Source: JAVBWI01 sp036677445
GTDB taxonomy: Bacteria; Bacillota; Clostridia; Christensenellales; CAG-138
Assembly (NCBI GenBank): GCA_036677445.1
Contig: JAVBWI010000002.1
Span: 62,001 to 126,000 of the forward strand
Length of the DNA stretch: 64,000 bases
Direction of reading: 5' to 3'
In this document: positions 1-7,371 of the stretch, one piece after another
How the letters are laid out: each line of letters opens with the position of its first letter
Numbering within the stretch: the stretch's first letter is position 1
Position numbers and translations under genes: made by a program
Notes under the pieces: generated by a model
What the model saw: the letters and a program-made list of their open reading frames with translations, nothing else
What the model was told of the DNA's origin: nothing
Database searches by the model: none

Positions 1-46
1 TCATGATTCTTACCTCGATATTGAAATTTTAAAGAATACTTACTTA
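1..46. other. left-edge non-coding sequence
   Basis: AT-rich stretch without a convincing gene. Read on the minus strand it directly follows the ancestral-looking end of the sugar kinase: positions 44-58 spell Ala-Arg-Leu-Arg-stop in the kinase frame, so this was probably the original 3' flank before the repeat element entered. Confidence 0.5.
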
Positions 47-59
47 GCGCAGCCGCGCA
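47..59 (+). repeat. left flanking duplication of repeat copy 1
   Basis: GCGCAGCCGCGCA, matching 258-270 (GCGTAGCCGCGCA) at 12 of 13 positions. On the minus strand both encode Ala-Arg-Leu-Arg in the kinase frame. The left copy is followed immediately by TAA, as expected for the pre-insertion gene end. Confidence 0.6.
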
Positions 60-257
60 CAGCTTGTCGAAAAAGTGCCAAGGCACTTTTTCGAGGATTA
101 CAGGAACAACCTGTGCCTACGGCACGGGCGGTTGTTCCTGCAAGGAAAGCCTTGCGCCGCAAGGCTTTCCGCCGCCACCGCACATGTCGCTGGCGGCGGT
201 TGGAAGCCTCCGGGGGCTGCGGCCACCGAATCCCCAAGGGGCTTATTGACAGTCTGG
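60..257 (+). repeat. hairpin-chain repeat element, copy 1 (short form)
   Basis: About 198 bp made of successive stem-loops: an A5/T5-flanked stem (AAAAGTGCC..GGCACTTTT, about 70-93), a CAGGAACAACC..GGTTGTTCCTG stem enclosing GTGCC..GGCAC, a stem of GGAAAGCCTTGCG with its complement, and CCGCCA..TGGCGG. The ends, CAGCTTGTC and GACAGTCTG, are imperfect inverted repeats. It lies between two near-identical 13-bp sequences (47-59 and 258-270, one mismatch). It lacks about 100 bp present in copy 2 before the AATCCCCAAGGGG end module. No ORF is conserved between copies, so it is a structured non-coding element. Family not recognised. Confidence 0.75.
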
Positions 258-1256
258 GCGTAGCCGCGCATAAAGGGCCAGCGCTTCCTGCGCGCTTCGC
301 ATGCCCTCCGTGCTGCCGCTTTGGCTGAGCGAGCACGCCGCGGAGGCAACGCCCAGCACGATGGCCTCCTGAAGGGATTTTTCCTTATATGCGCCGTAGA
401 GCACGCCTGCGCAAAACGCGTCGCCGGCGCCCACCGTACCCTTGATATAGTCCCGGGGAAGCTTGAGGCTTTCCACCTCGGTATATACGCCGTCCTCGTC
501 CAGCCCGAAGCCGCCCTCCGGGCAGTGTATGACGGCCCAGGCGGAAACACCCAGTTCCTTGAGCCTTCTAAGAGCGGCGGGTATGTTTTCTTTTATAAGC
601 GCGCTGTCCTTGCCCCGCAGCGGCACGCCGGTACTCTGTTCGGCTTCCAGCTCGTTGATGATGCAATAATCCGTATAGCGCAGCGCGGGCGGCACAAGGC
701 GCAAAAAGCGGTCGCCCGCCTCGCTGACCACATCGATGGATGTTTTAATGCCGTGCTGCTGCGCGTTATGCAAAAGCCGCGCCATTTTGGTGCCGTATTC
801 CGCATCCTCCTGATCCAGCGCATCCAGCAGCAGAATATAGCCGATATGCAGCAGATCCGCATCGACGGCGTCCCAATCGATGCAGGATTCATCAAAGCGC
901 GCGTTTGCCCCGCGATAGTGGAAGAACGTACGCTGCTTGGAGATTTGATCGGCCATTACGGCTGTGAAGGAACTCATGCCTTCGCGCAGCACGAGGCCGC
1001 TTTCGATATTCGGGTACGCGTGCAGCCGCTCCAGTATAAAATCCCCCTCGGCGTCCGCGCCTACCATGCCCAGCATCGTAAGCGGCAGCTTATCGTCCAG
1101 CATGGCAAGGTCGATGGCCACATTGCAGGCGGCGCCGCCGGTGGCGCGCGAAATACCATCCAGAATGGTGGTCAGCTCGCCCGGCTGGGGAAGCCCCTGT
1201 ATGGGGTAGAGGATATCCACGATCATGTTTCCTGCAACGCAGAGCTTTTTATGCAT
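243..1256 (-). CDS. PfkB-family carbohydrate kinase
   Basis: Cytoplasmic sugar kinase of the ribokinase/PfkB family, 337 residues, which would phosphorylate a sugar or sugar-derived alcohol with ATP. The N-terminal Gly-Asn strand (CVAGNMIVDIL) and the glycine pair GGAACNVAID fit the substrate site; TVGAGDAFCAG near the C-terminus is the family's anion-hole and catalytic-Asp motif. The ATG at 1256 was chosen because AAAGGAG lies just upstream on the minus strand; an in-frame start farther out has no ribosome site. The last residues (Pro-Asp-Cys-Gln-stop) are encoded by the end of repeat copy 1: the gene probably once ended Ala-Arg-Leu-Arg-stop. It is divergent from a LacI regulator, which may control it. 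The substrate cannot be assigned. Confidence 0.88.
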   Translation of the reverse strand: MHKKLCVAGNMIVDILYPIQGLPQPGELTTILDGISRATGGAACNVAIDLAMLDDKLPLTMLGMVGADAEGDFILERLHAYPNIESGLVLREGMSSFTAVMADQISKQRTFFHYRGANARFDESCIDWDAVDADLLHIGYILLLDALDQEDAEYGTKMARLLHNAQQHGIKTSIDVVSEAGDRFLRLVPPALRYTDYCIINELEAEQSTGVPLRGKDSALIKENIPAALRRLKELGVSAWAVIHCPEGGFGLDEDGVYTEVESLKLPRDYIKGTVGAGDAFCAGVLYGAYKEKSLQEAIVLGVASAACSLSQSGSTEGMRSAQEALALYARLRPDCQ

Positions 1257-1687
1257 ATGTTTCTCCTTTCCCACATGCACCCGAATGATGCATTCGGGTA
1301 TTTCAATAAGGCACCTTAAAACAATCCGAATTTGCACAAGTTGTCCGTACCGGTTTGCCGGTACGGGCGGGAGGCTGTATGGACATTTACAGTCAGCCTG
1401 CTGCCGCCCACGCCGGTGCAAGAAAAACGCAACATCCGTAAGCCGTTACTGCAATATACAAACACATTGCAAAATATATTTCGTGCATACTAGTATACAC
1501 GAAATAGGAGGCTGCAGGCAACTATAAACCCGGCCGATACAGGCGGAAAGGGAGCGCAATCGGCGCAAGGGTTATGTTAGACAAAGGGAACGAATCGTGT
1601 TATGATCAGCAATAGGAGGGGCTTTTTGCAGGAGCCGCTGCAAATTGCGCCCGCGGCACATTTCATGACAAGGATGTAGCAAACAGC
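1257..1687. other. divergent intergenic region between kinase and lacI
   Basis: This 431-bp gap holds the kinase ribosome site (1259-1269), the palindrome at 1478-1505 with an overlapping promoter, and AAGGATG upstream of the regulator. An inverted repeat around 1348-1371 (GTACCGG/CCGGTAC) lies on the kinase side. No gene is convincing here. Confidence 0.5.
1478..1505. promoter_or_regulatory. 28-bp palindrome, likely operator of the kinase/lacI divergent region
   Basis: ATTTCGTG and CACGAAAT arms enclose ATACTAGTAT, giving an inverted repeat broken only by one central C/A pair. It overlaps a plausible plus-strand promoter: TTGCAA at 1468-1473, 18-bp spacer, TAGTAT at 1491-1496. Placement between divergent genes suggests autoregulation. 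It does not match the TTAACGTTAA operator farther downstream, so it may bind another regulator. Confidence 0.5.
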
Positions 1688-2716
1688 ATGGCACCACGGC
1701 CTAAGCACCGCACAACGCTCAAGGATGTAGCGTTGCAAACGGGATACAGCATCAATACGGTCTCCCGCGCTTTGCGCAACATGCCGGATATCTCATCCGA
1801 AACCAGCGGCAGAATCCAGCAGGTCGCCCGGCAAATGGGGTATATCAGCAATACCATCGCATCCTCGCTGCGCTCAGGGTATACGCATACCATCGCAGTC
1901 ATTATAGGGGATGTTTCCAACCTGTATTTCAGCATCATCACCGAGGAGATGGAAAAGCAGGCGCGGCGGCACGGCTACTCCACAATATTGCTTAACACCG
2001 CCGAGGACGACGACGCGGAATACCTCGCGATCCAGACCGCGCTTAACCGCAATGTGGACGGCATCCTCATAAGCCCTACCCAGAAGACAAGCAGGAATAC
2101 GCAGTTCCTCAAAGACTCCGGCGTGCCTTTCGTGCTGTTCGGCCGCCGATCCTTCGACGTGCAGACGGATTACGTCTTAGCCAACGACCGCATGGGCGGG
2201 TATCAGGCAACCAAACACCTGATTGAAAATGGGCACCGGGATATACTGCTTGTCAACGGCCCGCCATACAACTCCAGCGCACATGAACGCGGCCAGGGAT
2301 ACCGCGACGCGCTTGCCGAAGCCGGAATTCCCGTACGGCCGGAACTGATTTGCCAGGTGCCCGTCAAAGGCGACGGCTGCCAGAAGCAGTTTGACGGCAT
2401 CCTTCGTCAGGGCGTTCGGTTTACCGGTATTTTCGTGTTCAGCGACATGGTGGCGCTCACGCTGATGGATTACCTGCAATTCAAAGGGTATAAGGTGCCG
2501 GAGGATTTTTCCATCGTCGGTTTCGATTACATTCAGTCCAATTTAAAGCTGCCGGTGCTGCTGAGCAGCATTGATAACTCCAAATCGCGCATTGCTTACG
2601 ACTCGGTGGATATTCTCCTAAAACGCATTCAGGGGGAACATCCGCCGCAGGGACATTTCCAGAAGATGATCGATACGCGCCTGATCGACAGGCACAGCGT
2701 ACGCGCGCTGGATTAG
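1688..2716 (+). CDS. LacI/GalR-family transcriptional regulator
   Basis: DNA-binding regulator, 342 residues, typical family length. The LacI-type helix-turn-helix lies at the N-terminus (TLKDVALQTGYSINTVSRAL, about residues 9-28) with the hinge helix after it. A periplasmic-binding-protein-like effector domain follows from about residue 60 (TIAVIIGDVSNLYFS, then VDGILISPT and FVLFGRR). It sits directly upstream of an MglBAC-type transporter whose promoter carries a TTAACGTTAA palindrome, the central-CG type of site LacI proteins bind. The simplest reading is a sugar-responsive repressor of that transporter, and perhaps of the divergent kinase. The effector is inferred only to be a sugar. Confidence 0.9.
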   Translation: MAPRPKHRTTLKDVALQTGYSINTVSRALRNMPDISSETSGRIQQVARQMGYISNTIASSLRSGYTHTIAVIIGDVSNLYFSIITEEMEKQARRHGYSTILLNTAEDDDAEYLAIQTALNRNVDGILISPTQKTSRNTQFLKDSGVPFVLFGRRSFDVQTDYVLANDRMGGYQATKHLIENGHRDILLVNGPPYNSSAHERGQGYRDALAEAGIPVRPELICQVPVKGDGCQKQFDGILRQGVRFTGIFVFSDMVALTLMDYLQFKGYKVPEDFSIVGFDYIQSNLKLPVLLSSIDNSKSRIAYDSVDILLKRIQGEHPPQGHFQKMIDTRLIDRHSVRALD

Positions 2717-2830
2717 CCCTTAAACTCACACAAAATACTCCAGGGAACGCGTATTCCTTTGCATTCCTGTGAAAAAGCACTTATAAGCGCGCCCTGTGTT
2801 GTATTCATATTTTTCAGACATGACGTCCGC

Positions 2831-2842
2831 ATTGTTAACAAT
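2831..2842. promoter_or_regulatory. upstream 12-bp palindrome (possible auxiliary operator)
   Basis: ATTGTTAACAAT is a perfect palindrome about 20 bp upstream of the -35 box of the transporter promoter. It shares the TTAA core with the main operator but lacks the central CG, so a role as second regulator site is tentative. Confidence 0.3.
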
Positions 2843-2860
2843 TCGAAATTCATTAGGGTA

Positions 2861-2889
2861 TTGACATTTATTTGTTATGGATGTATAAT
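2861..2889 (+). promoter_or_regulatory. sigma-A promoter of the mgl-type operon
   Basis: TTGACA at 2861-2866 and TATAAT at 2884-2889 with a 17-bp spacer: perfect consensus. The start would fall in the adjacent operator palindrome, giving a leader of about 190 nt before mglB. The leader contains a GGCGCA..TGCGCC hairpin at 2934-2950 and no evident gene. Confidence 0.8.
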
Positions 2890-2890
2890 A

Positions 2891-2904
2891 CATTAACGTT
2901 AATG
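2891..2904. promoter_or_regulatory. LacI-type operator
   Basis: CATTAACGTTAATG, a perfect 14-bp palindrome with a central CG, lies one base after the -10 box and covers the expected transcription start. This is the position and form of a LacI/GalR repressor site. The neighbouring LacI gene is the obvious candidate to bind it. Confidence 0.7.
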
Positions 2905-3085
2905 CATTTTGCATACAAGTAATAGTCACAGGCGGCGCAGCCGTTGCGCCGGAGCTTTCTGAAAATTCTTTGACGGAATCCATCATGCAATCTTACCTCC
3001 TCATATTCAGCATATTTAACGGTTATACTTAATGGGCGCAAGCTCCTTAATGTAACAATAAACATCCAAATCAAGGAGGAATACC

Positions 3086-4189
3086 ATGAAGAAACTGTTT
3101 GCTATCCTCTTGGTCCTGGCGATGATCGGCTCCATGGTCGCTTGCACACAGCCCCAGGCGCCGGCTGCCGAGCCCACTGCACCCGCCGCAGAGGCGCCCC
3201 AGGCCCCCGCGGAAGAACCCGCTGCCGAACAACCCACCGAATTGGATATCGGCGTTCTCGTCTGGAAGTTCGACGATGCCTATGGCTCCACCGTTCGTAC
3301 CGCTATGACCAAGTATGCTGAGGAAATCGGCAACGAAATGGGCATCAAGATCAACCTCGAGATGCAGGACGCCAACGACAGCATGGCCACCCAGAACGAC
3401 CAGGCCGACATCATGTTCGGCTCCCAGCCCGACTTCGTGATCATCAACCTCGCGGAGGTCGCTTCCGGCCAGAGTCTGGTCGACAAAGCGCTCGATGCCG
3501 GCGTGCCTTACCTGTTCTACAACAAAGAGCCGGTGGCAAACACCATCCAGTCCGTCATCAAGGACCCCGGTTCCATATTCATCGGCACCACCCCGCGTGA
3601 AGCAGGCGATATGCAGGGCGAGATCCTGGCCGACCTGTACAAGGCGGACGCCTCCATCGACAAGAACGGCGACGGCAAGCTCCAGTACATCATGTTCATG
3701 GGCGAGCCCAACAACCCGGAAGCAATTGCGCGCAGCCAGTTCTCCGTGGAAACCGCTGTAGCAAACGGCCTCGTGCTCGAACAGCTCGGCGAGACCTATG
3801 TGTGCAACTGGGACCAGGCGCAGGCACAGGACGCTATGACCGCTGCGTTCGCCAGCTTCGGCGATAAGATCGAGGTCATATTCGCCAACAACGACATGAT
3901 GGGCCTGGGCGCGATCGCCGCCCTGAATGCGGTTGGCTATAACACCGGCGCGGAAGGCGACCCGAACATCGTCGTCATCGGCGTGGACGCGGTTGACGCC
4001 GCGCTCGAAGCCATCAAGGCCGGCAAGATGACCGCTACTGTGCAGCAGGACGGCGCCGCGATGGGCAGAGCCTGCATCCGTCTCGCCATCAATGGCGCGC
4101 TGGGCAAGGATTGGCTGGAAGGCACCGACTATCAGCTCGCGGCTGACGGTTACTCCATCCGTATTCCCTACGCAAAGATCACCGAGTAA
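3086..4189 (+). CDS. mglB: galactose/glucose-type sugar-binding lipoprotein (MglB-like)
   Basis: Extracellular solute-binding lipoprotein of an ABC importer, 367 residues. A lipoprotein signal (ILLVLAMIGSMVAC, Cys about residue 20) is followed by a Pro/Ala/Glu-rich tether to about residue 50 and then a type I periplasmic-binding fold. DKNGDGKLQY followed by MGEPNNPEA matches the calcium-binding loop and the following strand known from galactose/glucose-binding protein, which is why MglB is preferred over RbsB. The start is set by AAGGAGG eight bases upstream. It is first in an operon with the ATPase and permease and has a consensus promoter with a LacI-type operator. The exact sugar is uncertain. 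Confidence 0.85.
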   Translation: MKKLFAILLVLAMIGSMVACTQPQAPAAEPTAPAAEAPQAPAEEPAAEQPTELDIGVLVWKFDDAYGSTVRTAMTKYAEEIGNEMGIKINLEMQDANDSMATQNDQADIMFGSQPDFVIINLAEVASGQSLVDKALDAGVPYLFYNKEPVANTIQSVIKDPGSIFIGTTPREAGDMQGEILADLYKADASIDKNGDGKLQYIMFMGEPNNPEAIARSQFSVETAVANGLVLEQLGETYVCNWDQAQAQDAMTAAFASFGDKIEVIFANNDMMGLGAIAALNAVGYNTGAEGDPNIVVIGVDAVDAALEAIKAGKMTATVQQDGAAMGRACIRLAINGALGKDWLEGTDYQLAADGYSIRIPYAKITE

Positions 4190-4200
4190 TTGCGTTATGA

Positions 4201-4220
4201 CCGCCTCCTGAAAGGGGCGG
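4201..4220 (+). terminator. intercistronic hairpin after mglB
   Basis: CCGCCTC pairs with GGGGCGG around a six-base loop, with no T-tract. It is probably an mRNA-stabilising or partial-termination stem that lets the binding protein outnumber the membrane subunits. Confidence 0.45.
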
Positions 4221-4237
4221 ACCCTTAAAAAACCATA

Positions 4238-4281
4238 AGAAGAGGTGCTTGAAGCACGCATGTATTTCGAGCACCTCTTCT
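4238..4281 (+). promoter_or_regulatory. 12-bp perfect inverted repeat upstream of mglA
   Basis: AGAAGAGGTGCT (4238-4249) is exactly complementary to AGCACCTCTTCT (4270-4281), with a 20-base loop. The stem ends a few bases before the AGAAGGTGAT ribosome site. It can act as a second intercistronic stem, or mask translation initiation of the ATPase. Confidence 0.5.
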
Positions 4282-4301
4282 CTAATCAGAAGGTGATACG
4301 T

Positions 4302-5816
4302 ATGGAAGAGACCTATTTGCTTGAAATGATCGATATCGATAAGCGGTTCCCCGGCGTCAAGGCGCTGGACCATGCGCAGTTTAAACTGAAAAGTGGCACC
4401 GTCCATGCGCTGATGGGGGAAAACGGAGCCGGAAAAAGCACTTTGATGAAGTGCCTTTTTGGCATTTATAAGAAGGACGCAGGAACCGTAAAAATCGACG
4501 GTAAAGTCGCCAATTTCACGAATCCGCGCAATGCGCTGGATAACGGCGTGGCTATGGTGCATCAGGAGCTCAATCAGGTTCTTCGCCGCAATGTCATGGA
4601 AAACGTATGGCTGGGGCGGTTTCCCAGCAAACATGGTTTTGTGGATCAAAAATTCATGTACAATGAGACAAAGCGGATATTTGAGGAACTGGAGATTAAC
4701 GTAGACCCCAAGGAGATGATTTATAACCTCTCTGTCTCAAAAAGGCAGATGGTGGAAATCGCGAAAGCCGTCTCCTATGACGCCAGGGTGCTGGTGCTGG
4801 ATGAGCCCACCTCTTCTTTAACGGATGATGAAGTCGAGCATCTGTTCCGGATCTTAAAGAAACTGTGCGAAAAAAATGTAGGCATTATCTACATTTCCCA
4901 TAGAATAGACGAGATTTTGCGTATCTCCTCGGAGGTTACCATCATGCGCGACGGGCAGTGGATCGCTACCCGGGATTCCTCGTCGCTAAGCACCGACGAG
5001 ATCATCAAGCTGATGGTAAACCGTGATATGGAAAACCGCTTCCCGCCCAAGACGAATACGCCGGGCGAAGTATTGCTGGAGGTGAGGAACGTTTCCGGCA
5101 AATTTGCCCCGGCGTGTATCGATACCAGCTTTGAACTGCGCAAAGGCGAGATACTGGGCGTGGCCGGTCTGGTGGGTTCCCGCCGGACGGAGCTGTTGGG
5201 TACCTTGTTCGGCGTCAATACGATGGGCAGCGGCGAAGTGCTGCTGCACGGTAAGCCTATCCACAACAAAACATCCCGGGCGGCCATTAAAAACGGGTTC
5301 GCGCTCATTACGGAGGAACGCCGCGCCACAGGCTTGTTCCCCGAGATGAGCATAGTGTTCAATTCCATCATTGCCAACGTGCGCGCGTACTCCAAGTACG
5401 GTTTGCTCTCGGGCAAGCGCATGGCAAAGGATACGACATGGGTTGTGGATAGTCTGCAGGTCAAAACGCCCGGCCAGAAGACGCACATCAAATACCTCTC
5501 CGGCGGTAACCAGCAAAAAGTCATTATTGGCCGCTGGCTGCTGACCGGGCCCGAGGTGCTGCTGCTTGACGAACCCACCCGCGGCATCGATGTCGGCGCG
5601 AAGTATGAGATTTATCAATTGATATTGAATCTTGCACAGCAGGGCAAGGGCGTTATCATGGTATCCTCCGAGATGCCGGAACTGCTTGGCATCTGCGACC
5701 GCATACTGGTTATGAGCAACGGGCATGTAAGCGGTATCGTGGAAAGAGGCCGGGATTTTGGAAATGTTCAGGGCGAGCAGGAAACCATCATGCGTCTTGC
5801 CGCAAAATACGTTTGA
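4302..5816 (+). CDS. mglA: sugar ABC importer ATPase, tandem domains (MglA/RbsA type)
   Basis: Cytoplasmic energising subunit of the importer, 504 residues, with two fused nucleotide-binding domains. Domain 1 has Walker A GENGAGKST, a divergent signature (SVSKRQMVEIAKAV) and Walker B VLVLDEPTSSL. Domain 2 has the degenerate Walker A GLVGSRRTE usual for this subfamily, then LSGGNQQKVIIGRW and LLLDEPTRGIDVG. The ATG at 4302 follows AGAAGGTGAT; an upstream in-frame GTG lies inside the inverted repeat and would add a non-homologous tail. It lies between the binding protein and the permease. Confidence 0.9.
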   Translation: MEETYLLEMIDIDKRFPGVKALDHAQFKLKSGTVHALMGENGAGKSTLMKCLFGIYKKDAGTVKIDGKVANFTNPRNALDNGVAMVHQELNQVLRRNVMENVWLGRFPSKHGFVDQKFMYNETKRIFEELEINVDPKEMIYNLSVSKRQMVEIAKAVSYDARVLVLDEPTSSLTDDEVEHLFRILKKLCEKNVGIIYISHRIDEILRISSEVTIMRDGQWIATRDSSSLSTDEIIKLMVNRDMENRFPPKTNTPGEVLLEVRNVSGKFAPACIDTSFELRKGEILGVAGLVGSRRTELLGTLFGVNTMGSGEVLLHGKPIHNKTSRAAIKNGFALITEERRATGLFPEMSIVFNSIIANVRAYSKYGLLSGKRMAKDTTWVVDSLQVKTPGQKTHIKYLSGGNQQKVIIGRWLLTGPEVLLLDEPTRGIDVGAKYEIYQLILNLAQQGKGVIMVSSEMPELLGICDRILVMSNGHVSGIVERGRDFGNVQGEQETIMRLAAKYV

Positions 5817-5831
5817 ACCGAGGGTAGCATT

Positions 5832-6866
5832 ATGGAAAAAGTCAGGCAGATCAACTCCAAAAAAGTCGGCGAATTCCTGCTCAATTACGCGCTGTATTTT
5901 ATATTGGGCATTATCATTCTGGCCGTGATCATCATTGAGCCGAAGTTCGCCACGCTGTCCAACTTCATCAACATACTCAAGCAGGCTTCCACCAAGGGTA
6001 TTCTGGCGCTGGGCTGCGCGGGCCTGATTGTGCTGGCCGGTACGGATCTTTCCATCGGCCGCGTGCTGGGCCTTGCGGCGGCAGTTACCGCTTCGCTGGT
6101 GCAGTCGGTAAACTACGCATCCAGAATGTATCCCCAGATTACAGAGCCCGTCAATTTGCTGATCCCGTTGGGCCTGTCCATAATGGTCGGCGTCGTGTTC
6201 AGCCTGATAAACGGCTTCGGCGTTTCCAAGCTGCATCTGCATGCGTTCATCATTTCGCTGGGCACACAGCTGATTGCTTACGGTGCGACATGTATCTACA
6301 TCGAATCGCAGCCCTCGGGCTCGGCGCAGGCGCTGTCCACATTCGAGCAGCCCTTCCTCGATATCGTGAACAAAACCGTCAAGATCAGCGATACCGTCAA
6401 GATACCCTACGTCATATTCTATTTCCTGATACTTGCGGTCATTATGTATTTCATCTGGAACAAGACCAAGCTGGGCAAGAACATGTTCGCGGTAGGCGGC
6501 AACATGGAAGCCGCGGCGGTCTCCGGCGTCAATGTCGCCAAGACCATCATGCTGGTTTACCTTGTGGCAGGCGTGCTTTACGGTATTGCGGCCTTCCTGG
6601 AGGCGGCCCGCGTACAGTCGGTCGGCGCCAATACCGGCATTAACTACGAGCTGGATGCCATCTCCGCCTGCGTTATCGGCGGCGTATCGTTCTCAGGCGG
6701 CGTTGGCAACATCCCGGGCGTAGTGGTGGGCAGCATCATACTGCAGGCCATCAACTACAGCTTGTACTTCCTGGGCATCAACGCCTACCTCCAGTATATC
6801 ATCAAGGGCCTGATCATTATACTTGCCGTTTCCATCGACGTGCGCAAGTATCTTGCCAAGAAGTAA
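5832..6866 (+). CDS. mglC: sugar ABC importer permease (MglC/RbsC type)
   Basis: Integral membrane subunit, 344 residues, family BPD_transp_2 (branched-chain/ribose type). It is a chain of hydrophobic segments, with GCAGLIVLAGTDLSIGRVLG near residue 60 as the family's conserved Asp-Leu-Ser-Ile-Gly region and AISACVIGGVSFSGGVGNIPG near residue 280 as its second signature. A single permease gene is present, so it should act as a homodimer. GAGGGT lies upstream of the ATG, 15 bases after the ATPase stop. A small membrane protein gene follows after one base. Confidence 0.88.
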   Translation: MEKVRQINSKKVGEFLLNYALYFILGIIILAVIIIEPKFATLSNFINILKQASTKGILALGCAGLIVLAGTDLSIGRVLGLAAAVTASLVQSVNYASRMYPQITEPVNLLIPLGLSIMVGVVFSLINGFGVSKLHLHAFIISLGTQLIAYGATCIYIESQPSGSAQALSTFEQPFLDIVNKTVKISDTVKIPYVIFYFLILAVIMYFIWNKTKLGKNMFAVGGNMEAAAVSGVNVAKTIMLVYLVAGVLYGIAAFLEAARVQSVGANTGINYELDAISACVIGGVSFSGGVGNIPGVVVGSIILQAINYSLYFLGINAYLQYIIKGLIIILAVSIDVRKYLAKK

Positions 6867-6867
6867 T

Positions 6868-7080
6868 ATGAAGCCGGTGCAGGGTGATCCAACGCCGCTC
6901 AAGCTTCCCGACGGACAGAAGCTCAACGATACGGCTCCCGGCGTGCCCGGGCAGAAGCGGCGCTATAAGCTCTATGATAAGATCAAGGTGCCTTTGCGCA
7001 CTATGGACATTATCATCGGCATAATTGTTGCGCTGCTTCTGCTTGCGCTGTTGCTTGGAATCATACTGGCGCGTGCGTAA
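6868..7080 (+). CDS. small single-span membrane protein, last gene of the mgl-type operon
   Basis: Seventy residues. A polar, Pro/Gly/Lys-rich N-terminal half (about residues 1-46) precedes one hydrophobic helix (about 47-68, DIIIGIIVALLLLALLLGII) ending in Ala-Arg-Ala. The ATG lies one base after the permease stop (TAA-T-ATG), so it is translationally coupled. With few positive charges at the C-terminus and many before the helix, the N-terminus should face the cytoplasm. I do not recognise the family. The tight coupling suggests an accessory subunit or stabiliser of the transporter, but this is inference. Nothing indicates a pseudogene. Confidence 0.65.
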   Translation: MKPVQGDPTPLKLPDGQKLNDTAPGVPGQKRRYKLYDKIKVPLRTMDIIIGIIVALLLLALLLGIILARA

Positions 7081-7183
7081 GCAGGGAATACGGCATGGGG
7101 AAGGACTGGCTGGCGGCTCTGGGGAAGCCCGCAGGCGCGCCATTCGTCCTAACCTGATTTAACTGGGCTTTCTTGTGTGCAAT

Positions 7184-7215
7184 ACCCCGTGCTCTTTGTT
7201 GAACGCGGGGTTTAC
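7184..7215 (+). terminator. terminator candidate of the mgl-type operon
   Basis: ACCCCGTG and CGCGGGGT form an eight-pair stem (one G-U) with a 12-base loop, followed by TTACGTTTA. The T-tract is weak, so termination strength is uncertain. Confidence 0.5.
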
Positions 7216-7297
7216 GTTTAGGCAGAACCCGATGGCTCCGAAAAAAGAAAGCGATATCTTTTCAATCCTTCATATTCTTGAATGTACTGCGTCCGGA

Positions 7298-7326
7298 TTG
7301 ACATCTTGGCGCACTTGCGGTAACTT
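7298..7326 (+). promoter_or_regulatory. promoter candidate for the cupin gene
   Basis: TTGACA at 7298-7303 and TAACTT at 7321-7326 with a 17-bp spacer. The -35 is perfect and the -10 only fair. Confidence 0.4.
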
Positions 7327-7371
7327 GAAGAGAAAATAATCGGCACATATGCTGCGAAAAGAGGAAAATGT

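Noticed and set aside
60..257. Repeat element as a group I or group II intron or an IS remnant with transposase
   Set aside because: No conserved intron core or GUGYG start, no ORF, and the flanking duplications would not be produced by self-splicing introns.
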